Source: Verrucomicrobiales bacterium
GTDB lineage: Bacteria; Verrucomicrobiota; Verrucomicrobiia; Limisphaerales; JACDHS01
Direction of reading: 5' to 3'
DNA length: 49,631 nucleotides
NCBI GenBank assembly: GCA_028293445.1
Contig: JAQGOU010000006.1
Span: 1 to 49,631 of the forward strand
Shown here: one piece after another, positions 32,912-44,277 of the stretch
Layout: every line of letters starts with the position of its first letter
How positions within the stretch are numbered: the first letter of the stretch is position 1
Program-made: the position numbers and the translations under genes
The notes under the pieces: generated by a model
Told to the model about the DNA's origin: nothing
The model's input: the letters and a program-made list of their open reading frames with translations, nothing else
Databases searched by the model: none

Positions 32912-32976
32912 TGAATGTCACATTTGGCACACAATGTGTGACATGAACAAGGTAAGTGTGCCAAAATGTCTCACTT
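32912..32976. promoter_or_regulatory. Nested inverted repeats upstream of dnaK
   Basis: ATGTCACA (32915-32922) pairs with TGTGACAT (32937-32944). Within and beyond it, TTTGGCACAC (32923-32932) is the reverse complement of GTGTGCCAAA (32957-32966). The block ends with AAGTG (32954-32958) facing CACTT (32972-32976). No T-run follows, so it is not a simple terminator. It is not the CIRCE (TTAGCACTC-N9-GAGTGCTAA) element. It lies just before the dnaK promoter and may be an operator. Confidence 0.5.
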
Positions 32977-32993
32977 CCAAGCATTTCCATTTA

Positions 32994-33022
32994 TCGACAT
33001 TTGATTCGTAAGTGCTTATATA
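32994..33022 (+). promoter_or_regulatory. Sigma70-like promoter of dnaK
   Basis: TCGACA (32994-32999) and TATATA (33017-33022) are exactly 17 bases apart and lie about 90 bases before the dnaK ATG. TCGACA differs from TTGACA by one base. Confidence 0.55.
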
Positions 33023-33114
33023 CAAGTGGCTTAAATTAGGATTCACCTCGGTGGCACCTCTACTGCTAAAGAACTCTTGAGCTTTTACGCTCTTTTGAAA
33101 GGAAACCAGATTTT

Positions 33115-35049
33115 ATGGCTAAAGTTTTAGGTATTGATTTAGGAACAACCAATTCTTGCATGGCGGTGATGGAAGGCGGCGAACCTCTCGTTTTGGAAAA
33201 CTCTGAGGGTAAACGCACAACGCCGTCCGTAGTCGCATTTGCAAAAAACGGCGAACGCCTCGTCGGCGAAGCTGCCAAACGGCAGGCCGTGACCAACCCA
33301 CGCAATACGGTTTATTCCGTGAAGCGCTTCATGGGTCGTAAATTTGAAGAGGTCCAGGAAGAATTAAAGCGCGTCCCATACAAAGTGGTGAAAGCTGCTA
33401 ACGGCGACGCCGCTGTTGAAGTTGAAGTGGACGGCAAGCCGAAGCAATTCACGCCGCCCGAGATTTCCGCGATGATCCTCGCGAAATTAAAAGCCGATGC
33501 GGAAACACGCCTCGGCGAAAAAGTAACCCAGGCGGTGATTACCGTTCCTGCTTACTTCAACGACTCACAACGTCAGGCTACTAAAGATGCGGGACGCATC
33601 GCTGGCCTCGAAGTGCTTCGTATCATCAACGAACCGACGGCAGCTTCCCTCGCCTACGGTCTCGATAAAAAGAAAGACGAAGAAATCGCGGTCTACGATT
33701 TGGGCGGCGGTACATTCGATATTTCTGTTCTCGAAATCGGCGATGGTGTTTTCGAAGTGAAGGCGACCAACGGTGATACTCACCTCGGTGGTGACGACTG
33801 GGACAATCGCATCATGGATTGGATCCTGGATGAATTTAAGCGTGAGAACGGCATGGACCTGCGCAAGCAGCCGGATGCATTGCAGCGCATCAAGGAGGAA
33901 GCCGAAAAAGCGAAGATCGCGCTTTCGAGCGCTCAGCAGTACGAAATTAATCTTCCGTTCGTGACGGCAGATGCCACTGGGCCGAAACATATTTCGATGA
34001 AGCTGTCGCGGGCGAAAATGGAACAGATGTGCGACGACTTGTTCGAACGCACGATCGGGCCCGTTAAAGCATGCTTGAAAGACGCCGGTGTTGGCGTGGA
34101 CAAAATCAATGAGCTCGTGCTCGTCGGCGGCATGACCCGCATGCCCCGTGTGGTTGAAGTTGCGAAAACGCTCGTCAACAAGCCGCCTCATCAAGGTGTG
34201 AATCCGGACGAAGTCGTGGCGATCGGCGCTGGCATTCAAGGCGGCGTGCTCAAGGGCGACGTAAAAGACGTGTTGCTCCTGGACGTGACCCCGCTCTCGC
34301 TCGGTATTGAAACGCTCGGTGGTGTGTTCACGAAGTTGATCGAACGCAACACCACGATCCCGACACGCAAATCGGAAATTTTTTCGACGGCCTCAGATAG
34401 TCAACCGGGCGTAGAGATTCACGTGTTGCAAGGCGAACGCCAGTTCACCCGCGACAACAAAACGATCGGCAAATTTAATCTGTCAGACATTCCGCCCGCC
34501 CCGCGCGGCGTGCCGCAAATCGAAGTTACCTTTGACATCGATGCGAACGGCATCCTGCACGTCAACGCAAAAGATCTTGGCACTGGCAAAGAGCAGAAGA
34601 TCACGATCACCGCGAGCAGTGGTCTGTCGAAGGACGAAATCGAGAAGATGCGCAAGGACGCGGAACTGCACGCGGAAGAAGATAAAATCAAACGCGAAGA
34701 AATCGAAACACGCAACGAAGCCGATGGTGCCGTGTATCGCACGGAGAAGTTGCTCAAGGAAAGCGGCGACAAACTCACCGCGGATAACAAAGGCAAGATC
34801 GAAGGCGCTCTCAACGAAGTGAAAGAAGCGCTCAAGGGCAATGACGCGGCCGCGATTAAGACCGCAAGTGAGAAACTGAACACCGTTTGGCAGGAAGCAT
34901 CTGCTGAACTTTATAAGGCCGCTTCTGAAAAGGCGAAAGCCGGCCAGGCTGGTCCGCAACCAGGCGCTGACGCTGGTCCCAAAGAAGGCGGCGAGAAGAA
35001 GGACGAAGGTCCGATCATCGACGCTGAAGTCGTGGACGAGAAAAAATAA
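33115..35049 (+). CDS. dnaK: Molecular chaperone DnaK (Hsp70)
   Basis: A 644-residue Hsp70 of normal length. The ATPase domain (to ~residue 385) has [17 protein letters not shown] (phosphate loop 1), [19 protein letters not shown] (phosphate loop 2) and [14 protein letters not shown] (adenosine motif). The hydrophobic linker [12 protein letters not shown] leads into the substrate-binding beta domain. The alpha-helical lid and a disordered charged tail end in [12 protein letters not shown]. It binds unfolded polypeptides in an ATP cycle with DnaJ and GrpE, neither of which is here. GAAAGGAAA before the ATG is a clear ribosome binding site. Transcription is probably from the promoter at 32994, with stress control suggested by the inverted repeats upstream. 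Confidence 0.98.
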   Translation: MAKVLGIDLGTTNSCMAVMEGGEPLVLENSEGKRTTPSVVAFAKNGERLVGEAAKRQAVTNPRNTVYSVKRFMGRKFEEVQEELKRVPYKVVKAANGDAAVEVEVDGKPKQFTPPEISAMILAKLKADAETRLGEKVTQAVITVPAYFNDSQRQATKDAGRIAGLEVLRIINEPTAASLAYGLDKKKDEEIAVYDLGGGTFDISVLEIGDGVFEVKATNGDTHLGGDDWDNRIMDWILDEFKRENGMDLRKQPDALQRIKEEAEKAKIALSSAQQYEINLPFVTADATGPKHISMKLSRAKMEQMCDDLFERTIGPVKACLKDAGVGVDKINELVLVGGMTRMPRVVEVAKTLVNKPPHQGVNPDEVVAIGAGIQGGVLKGDVKDVLLLDVTPLSLGIETLGGVFTKLIERNTTIPTRKSEIFSTASDSQPGVEIHVLQGERQFTRDNKTIGKFNLSDIPPAPRGVPQIEVTFDIDANGILHVNAKDLGTGKEQKITITASSGLSKDEIEKMRKDAELHAEEDKIKREEIETRNEADGAVYRTEKLLKESGDKLTADNKGKIEGALNEVKEALKGNDAAAIKTASEKLNTVWQEASAELYKAASEKAKAGQAGPQPGADAGPKEGGEKKDEGPIIDAEVVDEKK

Positions 35050-35053
35050 TTCG

Positions 35054-35100
35054 CACGCGAAGGCGCGGGAGAGTCTTAACTCTTTCGCGTTCTTCGCGTG
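35054..35100. other. Long interrupted hairpin between dnaK and groES
   Basis: CACGCGAAG (35054-35062) pairs with CTTCGCGTG (35092-35100). Inside, CGCG pairs with CGCG and AGAGT with ACTCT, giving three stacked stems with small bulges. No U-run follows on the plus strand, so it may be a processing or stability element rather than a terminator. Confidence 0.6.
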
Positions 35101-35194
35101 AGTTCGTTCCCTAAAACAAATTTCCCGATCGCGAGTGCGACGGGGTCTTTTGATTCGTTAACAAATCAGAAATAGAAAAAGGAAAAGAAACACT

Positions 35195-35488
35195 ATGGCA
35201 TTAAATGTAAAACCTCTCGGCGACCGCGTAATCGTGGAAGCTGTTGAAGAAAAAGAAGTCAAAAAGGGCGGCATTATCATTCCCGATACCGCTAAAGAAA
35301 AACCGACCGAAAGCATCGTGCGTGCACTCGGCACCGGCAAAACAGACGACAAAGGCAACAAGATCGCTTTTGAAGTCAAAGTGGGCGATCGCGTTCTGAC
35401 CAGCCAATACGGCGGCCAGCCGATCAAGCTCGACGGCAAGGAATACAAAATTCTGAGCTCGGACGACATCCTCGCGGTGATCGCTTAA
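35195..35488 (+). CDS. groES: Co-chaperonin GroES
   Basis: A 97-residue co-chaperonin of the usual length. The family signature is visible as [20 protein letters not shown] at the N-terminus, the mobile loop [18 protein letters not shown] (residues ~22-40), and [19 protein letters not shown] and ILAVIA at the end. It forms the heptameric lid of GroEL. AAAAGGAAAAG upstream is a good ribosome binding site. It lies 36 bases before groEL, a standard groESL arrangement. No CIRCE element was seen in front of it. Confidence 0.98.
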   Translation: MALNVKPLGDRVIVEAVEEKEVKKGGIIIPDTAKEKPTESIVRALGTGKTDDKGNKIAFEVKVGDRVLTSQYGGQPIKLDGKEYKILSSDDILAVIA

Positions 35489-35506
35489 TCCAACAAACAA
35501 TTTTAA

Positions 35507-37177
<1,671 letters not shown>

Positions 37178-37210
37178 GCCGAATAGATTTCGGAGGAACT
37201 GAAGAACACG

Positions 37211-37241
37211 GCGAGGCTGGTGCACACCAGCCTCGCTTTTT
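37211..37241 (+). terminator. Rho-independent terminator of groESL
   Basis: GCGAGGCTGGTG (37211-37222) pairs perfectly with CACCAGCCTCGC (37225-37236), followed by TTTTTATTT. It lies about 33 bases after the groEL stop. Confidence 0.96.
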
Positions 37242-37389
37242 ATTTGCTGGGAGCGCGTGACGGTGTCAGACAAGACCAGCCCACACGCTTCCTGGCAAGC
37301 GACATCGATATAATTCTGACCCAAGACTACGCAGTCGCTCAGTAGGCGGTCAAAAGAAGTGATCCGGTTGCCGGAGATTCCGTCTTAGC

Positions 37390-39001
37390 TTAGGGCTTTT
37401 TCGGGGAGCGTCGCAGAACCAGCAAGAGCGCCAAGCCGCTACAACCCCAGCCGAACCAATCGCCATGCAGATTGTAGAATGTTGGAGATGCTTTTCGAGC
37501 GGCGGTGCGAAGCGGGATCTTTGTCACTAGATATCCTTCGCCGTAGACTGTGCCCTTGGCGTCACGGAAGATTTCACGAACGCGTCCGTTCTCATCGACC
37601 CAACAGGTTAGCCCATTGTTTGTGCAGCGGATGAGCGGGATGCCGTTTTCTACGGCGCGAAACACAGCGTTCATGGCCTGTTGCCATTGCGCGGCGCTCT
37701 TGCCGAACCAACCGTCGTTCGTGAGGTTTAAAAGAATATCCGTGTCGCGATTGACGTGTTCTCGTGCGTAATGCGGAAAGACATCTTCGAAACAAATAAG
37801 CGGAGCAATGGTGGCGGGGGGGATCAAGCAGTTCAAAGGGGACTGGACCTTTGCCGGCGGCGAAGCTGCCTGGAATCGGCGTGAGATACTTTATGAATGG
37901 AAGCCATTTCTCGAGCGGAATGTATTCACCGAAGGCAACGAGCCTCTGTTTGCGATAAGTTTCAACGTAATTGCCGTCAGGTCCGAAAAGGAAACTGGAG
38001 TTATAATAATTGGTTTCGGTCGGGAGATATTCCGCGTCGTCTGCGCCGAGAATCATCCAGGCTCGCTGTGAGGCAATGAGGTTCGTGATGGCGGCGTAGT
38101 TTTCCTTGTCCAAGCCCGGCAGGGCTGCCTCCGGCCAGAGGAGGAGTTGCGGCTTTTCTGCGAGCGCGTTGGCCGAGAGACTCATCAAGGTGCGAAAGCG
38201 ATTGGGTGTTTCGGCCGGATCGAAAATTAATTCCTGCGGGATGCTCGGTTGGATGAGTGCCACTTTTAATTCCCGCCCGGGTGCCGGTGCTTTGCTGATA
38301 CGGTCTGTTCCCCAGGCAAACACGGCCGCCGTCACAGCGACAGGGAAGAGAATTTCCGAAAGCCACATGCGGCGCTCCGTGGGTTTGTGGATGAAAACCA
38401 AAGCGAGCGATAGCAGCGACGAGGAAAACCAGACTAACAGAAAGGTGACCCCATAGACGCCGGTCGTCGACGCGATTTGAATCAGTGGCACAAGCTTGTG
38501 CTGCGAGACGCCAAGAAAATTCCATGGGAAACCGCTGAGAAAACGGGCGCGCAACATTTCCAGGGCTACCCAGAATACGGCGCACGACAGCGCCCAGAGG
38601 GTGCGGTCGATCCAGGCCGACTGGAGAAATTGTTCGCGAAGCGGTAATTCAGCTCCAGTGAACCGGCGCTTCGCCAGTCGTTGACAAAGCCAAACCCAGG
38701 TCGCGATAAACAGTCCGAGATAAAGATTCAGCGCCAGCCACCCACCCACGGCGCCGGCTGGAAACGGAATGAAGAGCAGCCAGTAAATCGAGGTAAGGAA
38801 GTGCACGACTCCCGCGACGTATCCGATGCGAAACGCTTGCCATCCCTGCGTGCCAAATGCAGCGGCCAAAATTAATCCCGGAGCGATCCACGCAAATCCA
38901 GCAACACCTGCGTTCGGAAAGGCGAGCGTGAGCAATAAGCCGCCCACCGCCGCCAATAAGTAGCGCCACCAGCAAATTGCTTTGAAATTGATTTTATTCA
39001 A
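37390..39001 (-). pseudogene. lnt: Apolipoprotein N-acyltransferase, split by an apparent frameshift
   Basis: The product transfers an acyl chain to the N-terminal cysteine of lipoproteins in the inner membrane. Several transmembrane helices come first (LLAAVGGLLLTLAF onwards), then a nitrilase-like domain. The catalytic glutamate is in LLLWPEAALPGL and the lysine in YRKQRLVAFGEYIP. The cysteine (ICFEDVFPHYARE) is in a different frame, with LNLTNDGWFGKSAAQWQQ further on. Deleting one base from the G7 run at 37816-37822 joins LLDPP to ATIAPLICFED and gives about 536 residues. The TTG at 39001 gives a natural N-terminus; an ATG at 39085 is also possible. The enzyme is usually important in Gram-negative bacteria, so a sequencing error is a real possibility. 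Confidence 0.85.
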
Positions 39002-39241
39002 CGGGCAAAATGTAACCACGAATCGAGATGTATAAAGACGAATAAACAGTAGGCAATTCGCCCAGGTGACACGTGTCTGCTGCATTTTACACTGCCAGCA
39101 TGTTGCGGCCTCGCCGCGTGGGGGCACGCGGCCTACATCTTGCCCGCTGTCGGTCGGCTACCGTCAGCGTGCGTGTTCGTAATGCGAGATGCGTTTCTTC
39201 TGCATACACGAATGTTGTAAATTGTCCGCGACACTTTTAGT

Positions 39242-40324
39242 TTGGCCTACTGCTTGAGCACTCAAAACTCACAATCGAATAGTCCGAGCCCGCGACAGTT
39301 GGGCTACCGCATGCCGGCCGAATGGGAACCTCATGTCGGCACCTGGTTTTCGTGGCCGCGACCTGAAGGAATCAGCTTCCCGGATAAATACGACACCGTC
39401 CCGCCGGTTTATGCCGAGCTCATCAAACAGATCGTGCAAGTCGAAGAGGTGAACATCAATGTGTGGCACCGAGAGATGGAAGAATGGGTGCGTGGCCTGC
39501 TGACCAAAGAAAAGGTTCCGCTCGCGCGCGTGCAGTTCCATCATTTTCCAGCCTACGAACCATGGTGCCGTGATCATGGACCAATTTTTCTGTTACGGGA
39601 TCAGCCAGGAAAACATGAGCGAGCGATTGTGGATTGGGGTTACAACGCGTGGGGTGGCAAGTATCCACCATTCGATCTGGACGATGCTGTTCCGCAGCAT
39701 GTGGCAAAGTTGCGCGGGTTGCCCCTCTTCTCACCGGGCATTGTCATGGAAGGCGGTTCGATTGAGGTGAATGGGCGCGGCACGGTCTTGACGACCGAAG
39801 CCTGTTTGCTGAATCCGAATCGGAACCCGCATCTGTCCAAAGCGGAGATTGAGAAATATCTCTGCGACTATCTGGGGTGCACCAATGTGCTTTGGCTTGG
39901 TGACGGTATCATCGGCGACGACACGGACGGACACATCGACGATCTCACGCGGTTCATCAATCCGACAACCGTAGTCACAATCATCGAGAAGGATCCAGCC
40001 GATCCCAATTGTGAAATCCTCGCGGACAACCTGAAACGACTTCACACCTTACGCGATCAGGACGGCCAACCACTCCGCATTGTGGAACTGCCGATGCCGC
40101 GGCTGATTGAATTTGAGGGGCAACGGTTACCGGCGAGTTACGCCAATTTTTATATCGCCAATAAAATTGTCGTGATGCCGACCTATCGCGACAAGAACGA
40201 TCAGGTGGCGATTGATATCCTGCAACGCGAGATGCCGAACCACCGGGTCATCGGTGTGGATTCAACCGAATTAATTTGGGGACTCGGCTCGTTCCATTGC
40301 ATCAGCCAACAGGAGCCCGCCTAG
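39242..40324 (+). CDS. aguA: Agmatine deiminase (porphyromonas-type peptidylarginine deiminase family)
   Basis: A 360-residue guanidino-group hydrolase that converts agmatine to N-carbamoylputrescine and ammonia on the way to putrescine. Family motifs follow in order: YRMPAEWEPHVGTWFSWP near the N-terminus, EPWCRDHGPIFL, IVMEGGSIEVNGRGTVLTTE, DDTDGHIDDLTRF, and the catalytic cysteine in LGSFHCISQQEPA at the C-terminus. The DGHIDD block carries the catalytic histidine. The start is uncertain: TTG at 39242 is taken here because a later ATG (before PAEWEP) would remove residues usually conserved. It is three bases ahead of the ABC ATPase gene, so cotranscribed, although its link to an MCE system is unclear. 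Confidence 0.93.
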   Translation: MAYCLSTQNSQSNSPSPRQLGYRMPAEWEPHVGTWFSWPRPEGISFPDKYDTVPPVYAELIKQIVQVEEVNINVWHREMEEWVRGLLTKEKVPLARVQFHHFPAYEPWCRDHGPIFLLRDQPGKHERAIVDWGYNAWGGKYPPFDLDDAVPQHVAKLRGLPLFSPGIVMEGGSIEVNGRGTVLTTEACLLNPNRNPHLSKAEIEKYLCDYLGCTNVLWLGDGIIGDDTDGHIDDLTRFINPTTVVTIIEKDPADPNCEILADNLKRLHTLRDQDGQPLRIVELPMPRLIEFEGQRLPASYANFYIANKIVVMPTYRDKNDQVAIDILQREMPNHRVIGVDSTELIWGLGSFHCISQQEPA

Positions 40325-40327
40325 CCC

Positions 40328-41104
40328 GTGAAGACCGAAGCCCCAGTCATTGAAATGCAAAACGTCTCGATCGTCTCGCCGCAGGAAGCGGATGTGGCGC
40401 AGGTCGAGAACGTGAACTGGCGCGTGCAGCGGGGTGAATTCTGGATCATTGGTGGAAGTCACGGTTCCGGTAAAAGCAATCTGCTCTCAACGGCCGCGGG
40501 ATTGCAAAATCCTCTTCGCGGTAAGGTGACGCTGTTTGGACGCGACGCTTCCGGCACGCGCGAGAAAGAGTTGGAAGAAGAACGCCGACGCATCGGTCTA
40601 GTGTTTCAGAGCGGCGGCCGTAATCTTTCCCGGCTGACTATTGCTGAAAACGTGGCGTTACCGCTCCGGTATCACGGCAATTTATCGGAGGCTGAAGTGG
40701 AACACGAACTGCGTCGGATTTTGGAACCGATGGAATTGATCCCGATGGCGAAAAGTATGTCGAAGACGGTGAGCCTTGGATGGCAACAACGAACGGCTTT
40801 AGCCCGTGCGCTGACGCTGAAGCCGGAAGTTCTGTTGCTCGACAAGCCGCTGAGTTCTGTCGAGGCACGCCACCGCCGCTGGTGGTTGGAGTTTTTGCCG
40901 AAATTGTTTTCAGGTTCAGCCTTGGAAGATCAGCCGGCGATGACGGTCGCCCTGGTGACGGACGATGTTGAACCGTGGATCAATATCGGCACTCATTTCG
41001 CCGTGTTGAAAAAGAACGGTTGGCAGTTTTTGGGAAACCGCGCAGAGTTACAGCGCGATGAGAAACAACTGCGCGAATTGTGGGCAGATGAACTGATCTT
41101 TTAG
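40328..41104 (+). CDS. ABC transporter ATP-binding protein, MlaF-like, catalytically degenerate
   Basis: A 258-residue ABC nucleotide-binding domain next to an MCE protein, so probably part of a lipid transporter. Walker A is intact (GGSHGSGK, 42-49) and the Q-loop glutamine is present (LVFQSGGR, Q94). The signature is VSLGWQQ instead of LSGGQQ (148-154). Walker B reads VLLLDKPL, with the catalytic glutamate replaced by lysine (K173). The switch histidine is replaced by aspartate (LVTDD, D212). Such changes would normally abolish hydrolysis, though binding may remain. The GTG start follows the aguA stop by three bases and the gene ends two bases before the MCE gene. Confidence 0.85.
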   Translation: MKTEAPVIEMQNVSIVSPQEADVAQVENVNWRVQRGEFWIIGGSHGSGKSNLLSTAAGLQNPLRGKVTLFGRDASGTREKELEEERRRIGLVFQSGGRNLSRLTIAENVALPLRYHGNLSEAEVEHELRRILEPMELIPMAKSMSKTVSLGWQQRTALARALTLKPEVLLLDKPLSSVEARHRRWWLEFLPKLFSGSALEDQPAMTVALVTDDVEPWINIGTHFAVLKKNGWQFLGNRAELQRDEKQLRELWADELIF

Positions 41105-41106
41105 CG

Positions 41107-42384
41107 ATGGCGCAACAAGACTTAACTCCACAGCTTCGCACCCGGCTCAGCCGCGTTGAACGCGCCGTCGGGCTCTTTGTCACGTTCGCGACACTCGTGC
41201 TCCTGGCGGGGTTTGTGTATTACATTTACCATAGGGCGAAGAGCAAAGGCTGGTTTCTCACCAAAATCGTTTACCAGACAGGAGTCAACAACGCGGCGGG
41301 TCTTGCGATTGGCAATCCAGTAAAGCTCATGGGCTTTAACGTCGGCGAAGTAACGGAAATTATTCCCAACGAACCGTATGACTACTACGGCGTCACGCTG
41401 AAGTTCCGAATCCAAGATCCAAACTTTGGTTACATTTGGACCGACTCAAAAGTGCGCGTTGCGGCGGCAGATTTTCTCGGCAACCGCTACCTGGAAATTT
41501 TGAAAGGGAGGGAAGGAATTCCGACGGTGCTCACAATCAACAAAAAGGCTGTTGGTCTGCTCGATCGCAAGGGTGTGGAGAGAAAGTTTAAGGAAGAGTT
41601 TTCCGTGCTTCTCAAGAAAATCCAAGAGGAGAACCCGGATTTCAACGAACACTCTGCACGTGCTGAGGCGACCAATGCGGTCCAAAGCTTCCTCAACGGG
41701 CAGGCAAAAACACGCTCCGAATTGTACTATGTTGCTCTTTCCAATACGAACGAGGCTTATTGGCTGGATCCGCTTGAATCGCCGGCGCTAACGGATCGTC
41801 TGGAGACGGTTGTCAACATGGTAGAAGCAGCGCTTCCCAATGTCCTGGGTCTGACGAATAAGTTGACGAGTCTTTTGGGCGGCGCGAATACCACGGTCGC
41901 TGAAGTAAATGCGATTCTCAAAGACGTGCGTCCTGTCGTGACGAATCTTTCCTTCATTACTTCAAACTTGCGCGAGCCGAAAGGTTCCCTTGGTGAATGG
42001 ATTCTGCCGAAAAACATTAACTCGCAACTCGAGAGCACCCTGGCCAGCGCCGATTCGACCATGCGGACAGCGGACGCCACCCTTAAGACCGCGCGGACCA
42101 CGCTACACAATACGGATACCAATATTACGCTGCTTGTTTCGAACCTCAATAACTCACTCGAGAACCTCGCGAATCTCACGAGCAATTTGAACGCCCAGGT
42201 TCAAGTGAACACGAATATCATCAGCGCACTTTCTGAAACTATTGTGCATTCGGATGACCTGATACAGGGCTTGAAACGTCATTGGCTTCTACGCTCCGCC
42301 TTCAAGACCAACAAGGTGCAAAAGGGTGAATCGCCTTACCCCTCCAGGACCGAGCCGCTGGCGATTCCGCGCCTGAAGAAGTAG
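41107..42384 (+). CDS. MCE-family (MlaD-like) lipid transport protein
   Basis: A 425-residue protein anchored by one N-terminal helix (residues ~20-43, VGLFVTFATLVLLAGFVYYI). The MCE domain follows at ~50-140 (VNNAAGLAIGNPVKLMGFNVGEVTEI, VRVAAADFLGNRYLEIL). This family forms hexameric rings that carry lipids across the periplasm in Mla and related systems. The remainder is a long helical region with repeated N/L-rich heptads (SNLNNSLENLANLTSNLNAQ), likely forming the central barrel. It is translated directly after the ABC ATPase. No MlaE permease gene is in this window, which is unusual for such a cluster. Confidence 0.87.
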   Translation: MAQQDLTPQLRTRLSRVERAVGLFVTFATLVLLAGFVYYIYHRAKSKGWFLTKIVYQTGVNNAAGLAIGNPVKLMGFNVGEVTEIIPNEPYDYYGVTLKFRIQDPNFGYIWTDSKVRVAAADFLGNRYLEILKGREGIPTVLTINKKAVGLLDRKGVERKFKEEFSVLLKKIQEENPDFNEHSARAEATNAVQSFLNGQAKTRSELYYVALSNTNEAYWLDPLESPALTDRLETVVNMVEAALPNVLGLTNKLTSLLGGANTTVAEVNAILKDVRPVVTNLSFITSNLREPKGSLGEWILPKNINSQLESTLASADSTMRTADATLKTARTTLHNTDTNITLLVSNLNNSLENLANLTSNLNAQVQVNTNIISALSETIVHSDDLIQGLKRHWLLRSAFKTNKVQKGESPYPSRTEPLAIPRLKK

Positions 42385-43332
42385 TTACTCCTTAGCGGAA
42401 TCCTTATCGATCACCGCGCGCGGATGGAATTTCCGGTGAACCTCGCGTAATCGTTGTCCGGCCACATGCGTGTACACTTCGGTGGTATTGATCGTCGCGT
42501 GACCGAGCAACTCCTGGATCACACGTAAATCCGCACCATGCTCGAGCAGATGTGTGGCGAAACTGTGTCGAAGCATGTGAGGCGTAATATTCTTCGTGAT
42601 GCCCGCGCGCCGCGCTCGATCTTTGATCCGCTTCCAGATTGTCCCGGATGCAAACGCTGTGCCGCGCTTCGTCAAAAAAACATTCGCCGTCGACTTTTTG
42701 TTCACAAGCGCAGGACGTCCTGAATCCAGATAGCGTTGAATCGCTTCGATTGCTTTCTTGCCCACCGGCACGACACGTTCCTTGTTTCCTTTGCCGATAA
42801 CGTTGATGAATCCAGCCTCCAGTTGCAGTTGCTCGAGCCGAATGTCCTTTAACTCCGAGCGGCGCAGTCCTGAAGCGTAAGCTAATTCCAGAATCGCCTG
42901 ATCGCAGAGCGTGTGCGGCGTTTGAATCGGCTCCGGGCTAAGCAATTGATCGATGTCCGGGTCGCTGAGAGATTTCGGCAGCCGTTTCCAACGACGTGGT
43001 AACGAGAGATTTTCGGCAATGTTTGCCGGCAGGAATTTCTCCTGTTCTGCAAATTTATAAAGGGCACGCAAAGCAGCAATCTCGAGATAGACGCTTTCCG
43101 AACTTAACGTACGGGTCGATTCCTTCGGCTCCGTTTCAAGACTGCGCGAGCGCTCATACTCAATAAACGACATGAGGTGCGACAACTCGACCGACTTCCA
43201 ATCGCTCAGATTATTTTTTTGCGCCCAGTCCGTAAATCTGAACAGCAGGCTCGCATAAGTGCTCGCGGTGCATTCGGAGTGACCACGTTCGTGGCGAAGA
43301 TACGAGAGGAAATCTTCAACGAGAGCACGCAT
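42385..43332 (-). CDS. Tyrosine recombinase XerC/XerD-like
   Basis: A 315-residue site-specific recombinase. The N-terminal SAM-like domain binds DNA (VEDFLSYLRHERGHSECTAS). The catalytic domain shows the R-K-H-R-H-Y set: ASGLRRSELKDIRL (R), GKGNKERVVPVGKKA (K), HMLRHSFATHLLE (H and R), LLGHATINTTEVYTHV (H and nucleophilic Y). It probably resolves chromosome dimers at dif, together with a partner. The ATG at 43332 is preferred; a longer frame would add 14 residues. The start overlaps the end of miaA by 17 bases, which suggests cotranscription. Confidence 0.92.
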   Translation of the reverse strand: MRALVEDFLSYLRHERGHSECTASTYASLLFRFTDWAQKNNLSDWKSVELSHLMSFIEYERSRSLETEPKESTRTLSSESVYLEIAALRALYKFAEQEKFLPANIAENLSLPRRWKRLPKSLSDPDIDQLLSPEPIQTPHTLCDQAILELAYASGLRRSELKDIRLEQLQLEAGFINVIGKGNKERVVPVGKKAIEAIQRYLDSGRPALVNKKSTANVFLTKRGTAFASGTIWKRIKDRARRAGITKNITPHMLRHSFATHLLEHGADLRVIQELLGHATINTTEVYTHVAGQRLREVHRKFHPRAVIDKDSAKE

Positions 43333-44263
43333 GATATTTGGATAAAATGGTTTCCACGATCGCGCCCGGCTCACTCGTGGGCGTCAGATGAGTCCAATCC
43401 AGATACATCTTGCGCCGGAACCAGGTCATCTGCCGTTTGGCGTACTGTCGGGTGCGAATCTTCACCAACTCCACCGTCTCAGCCAGCGACCGTTCGCCTC
43501 GCAGATGCTCAACGACCTGTCGATAGCCGATCGCCTGCAATGCTGTTTGATTTCCATCGAGGCCACTCGCCAGCAACGATTGGGTTTCGTTGACCAGGCC
43601 TTGCGCAAACATTTCATCCACTCGGAAATCAATTCTCCGCCGCAAATCTCCGGGCTCGCGGGATAATCCGAACAGAAATCGTTTGTCTGGAGTCTCGGCC
43701 GTTGGCTTCTGCCAAGCGGAACGCTGTTCGGAGAATGGTTTGCCCGTCAAACGAATCACTTCAATAGCGCGAATGACCCGGCGCGGATTCTTCTGATCGA
43801 TCCTATCGAAGGTGACGAGATCTTTCTCCTGTAACTCACTTAATAACGTCTCGAGCGGAGACGCTTCCAGTTCGGCGCGTAAATTTACATCCGAAGGAGG
43901 CGCTTCTCCCAATCCTTCGAGGAAGGCTTTGAAATAAAGACCGGTTCCACCACAAAAAATCGGGATGCGCTTTCGGGCGCAAATATCCACGACTGCTCTC
44001 TGGGCCAACTCACAAAACTTTGCAGCGTCGACTGCGCCAGTGAGTTCGGCTACATCGATGAAGTGATGAGGAATCTTTACTCGCTCAGCAGCACTTGGTT
44101 TGGCCGTGCCGATATCCAGACCTCGATAGACCTGCATCGAATCAACCGAAATGATTTCGCCAGCAATCTTTTCGGCCAGAGCCAGGGCAACGGCTGATTT
44201 TCCGACGGCGGTGGGACCGGCGATAAAAATCGGCTGCTGTTCAGGTAAAGGATACAGAGTCAT
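43316..44263 (-). CDS. miaA: tRNA dimethylallyltransferase
   Basis: A 315-residue enzyme that transfers an isopentenyl group to A37 of tRNAs reading UNN codons. The P-loop is IAGPTAVGKSAVALALAEKI. It is followed by IISVDSMQVYRGLDIGTAKP and HHFIDVAE, the substrate-binding residues typical of MiaA. ARKRIPIFCGGTGLYFKAFL and the C-terminal RTRQYAKRQMTWFRR complete the family pattern. It lies 14 bases after lgt and overlaps xer at its 3' end, forming an lgt-miaA-xer unit. Confidence 0.96.
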   Translation of the reverse strand: MTLYPLPEQQPIFIAGPTAVGKSAVALALAEKIAGEIISVDSMQVYRGLDIGTAKPSAAERVKIPHHFIDVAELTGAVDAAKFCELAQRAVVDICARKRIPIFCGGTGLYFKAFLEGLGEAPPSDVNLRAELEASPLETLLSELQEKDLVTFDRIDQKNPRRVIRAIEVIRLTGKPFSEQRSAWQKPTAETPDKRFLFGLSREPGDLRRRIDFRVDEMFAQGLVNETQSLLASGLDGNQTALQAIGYRQVVEHLRGERSLAETVELVKIRTRQYAKRQMTWFRRKMYLDWTHLTPTSEPGAIVETILSKYHACSR

Positions 44264-44277
44264 TGGGAACGGCGGCG

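Noticed and set aside
33060-33110. CIRCE element before dnaK
   Set aside because: The sequence contains short dyads around GAGC...GCTC but not TTAGCACTC-N9-GAGTGCTAA.
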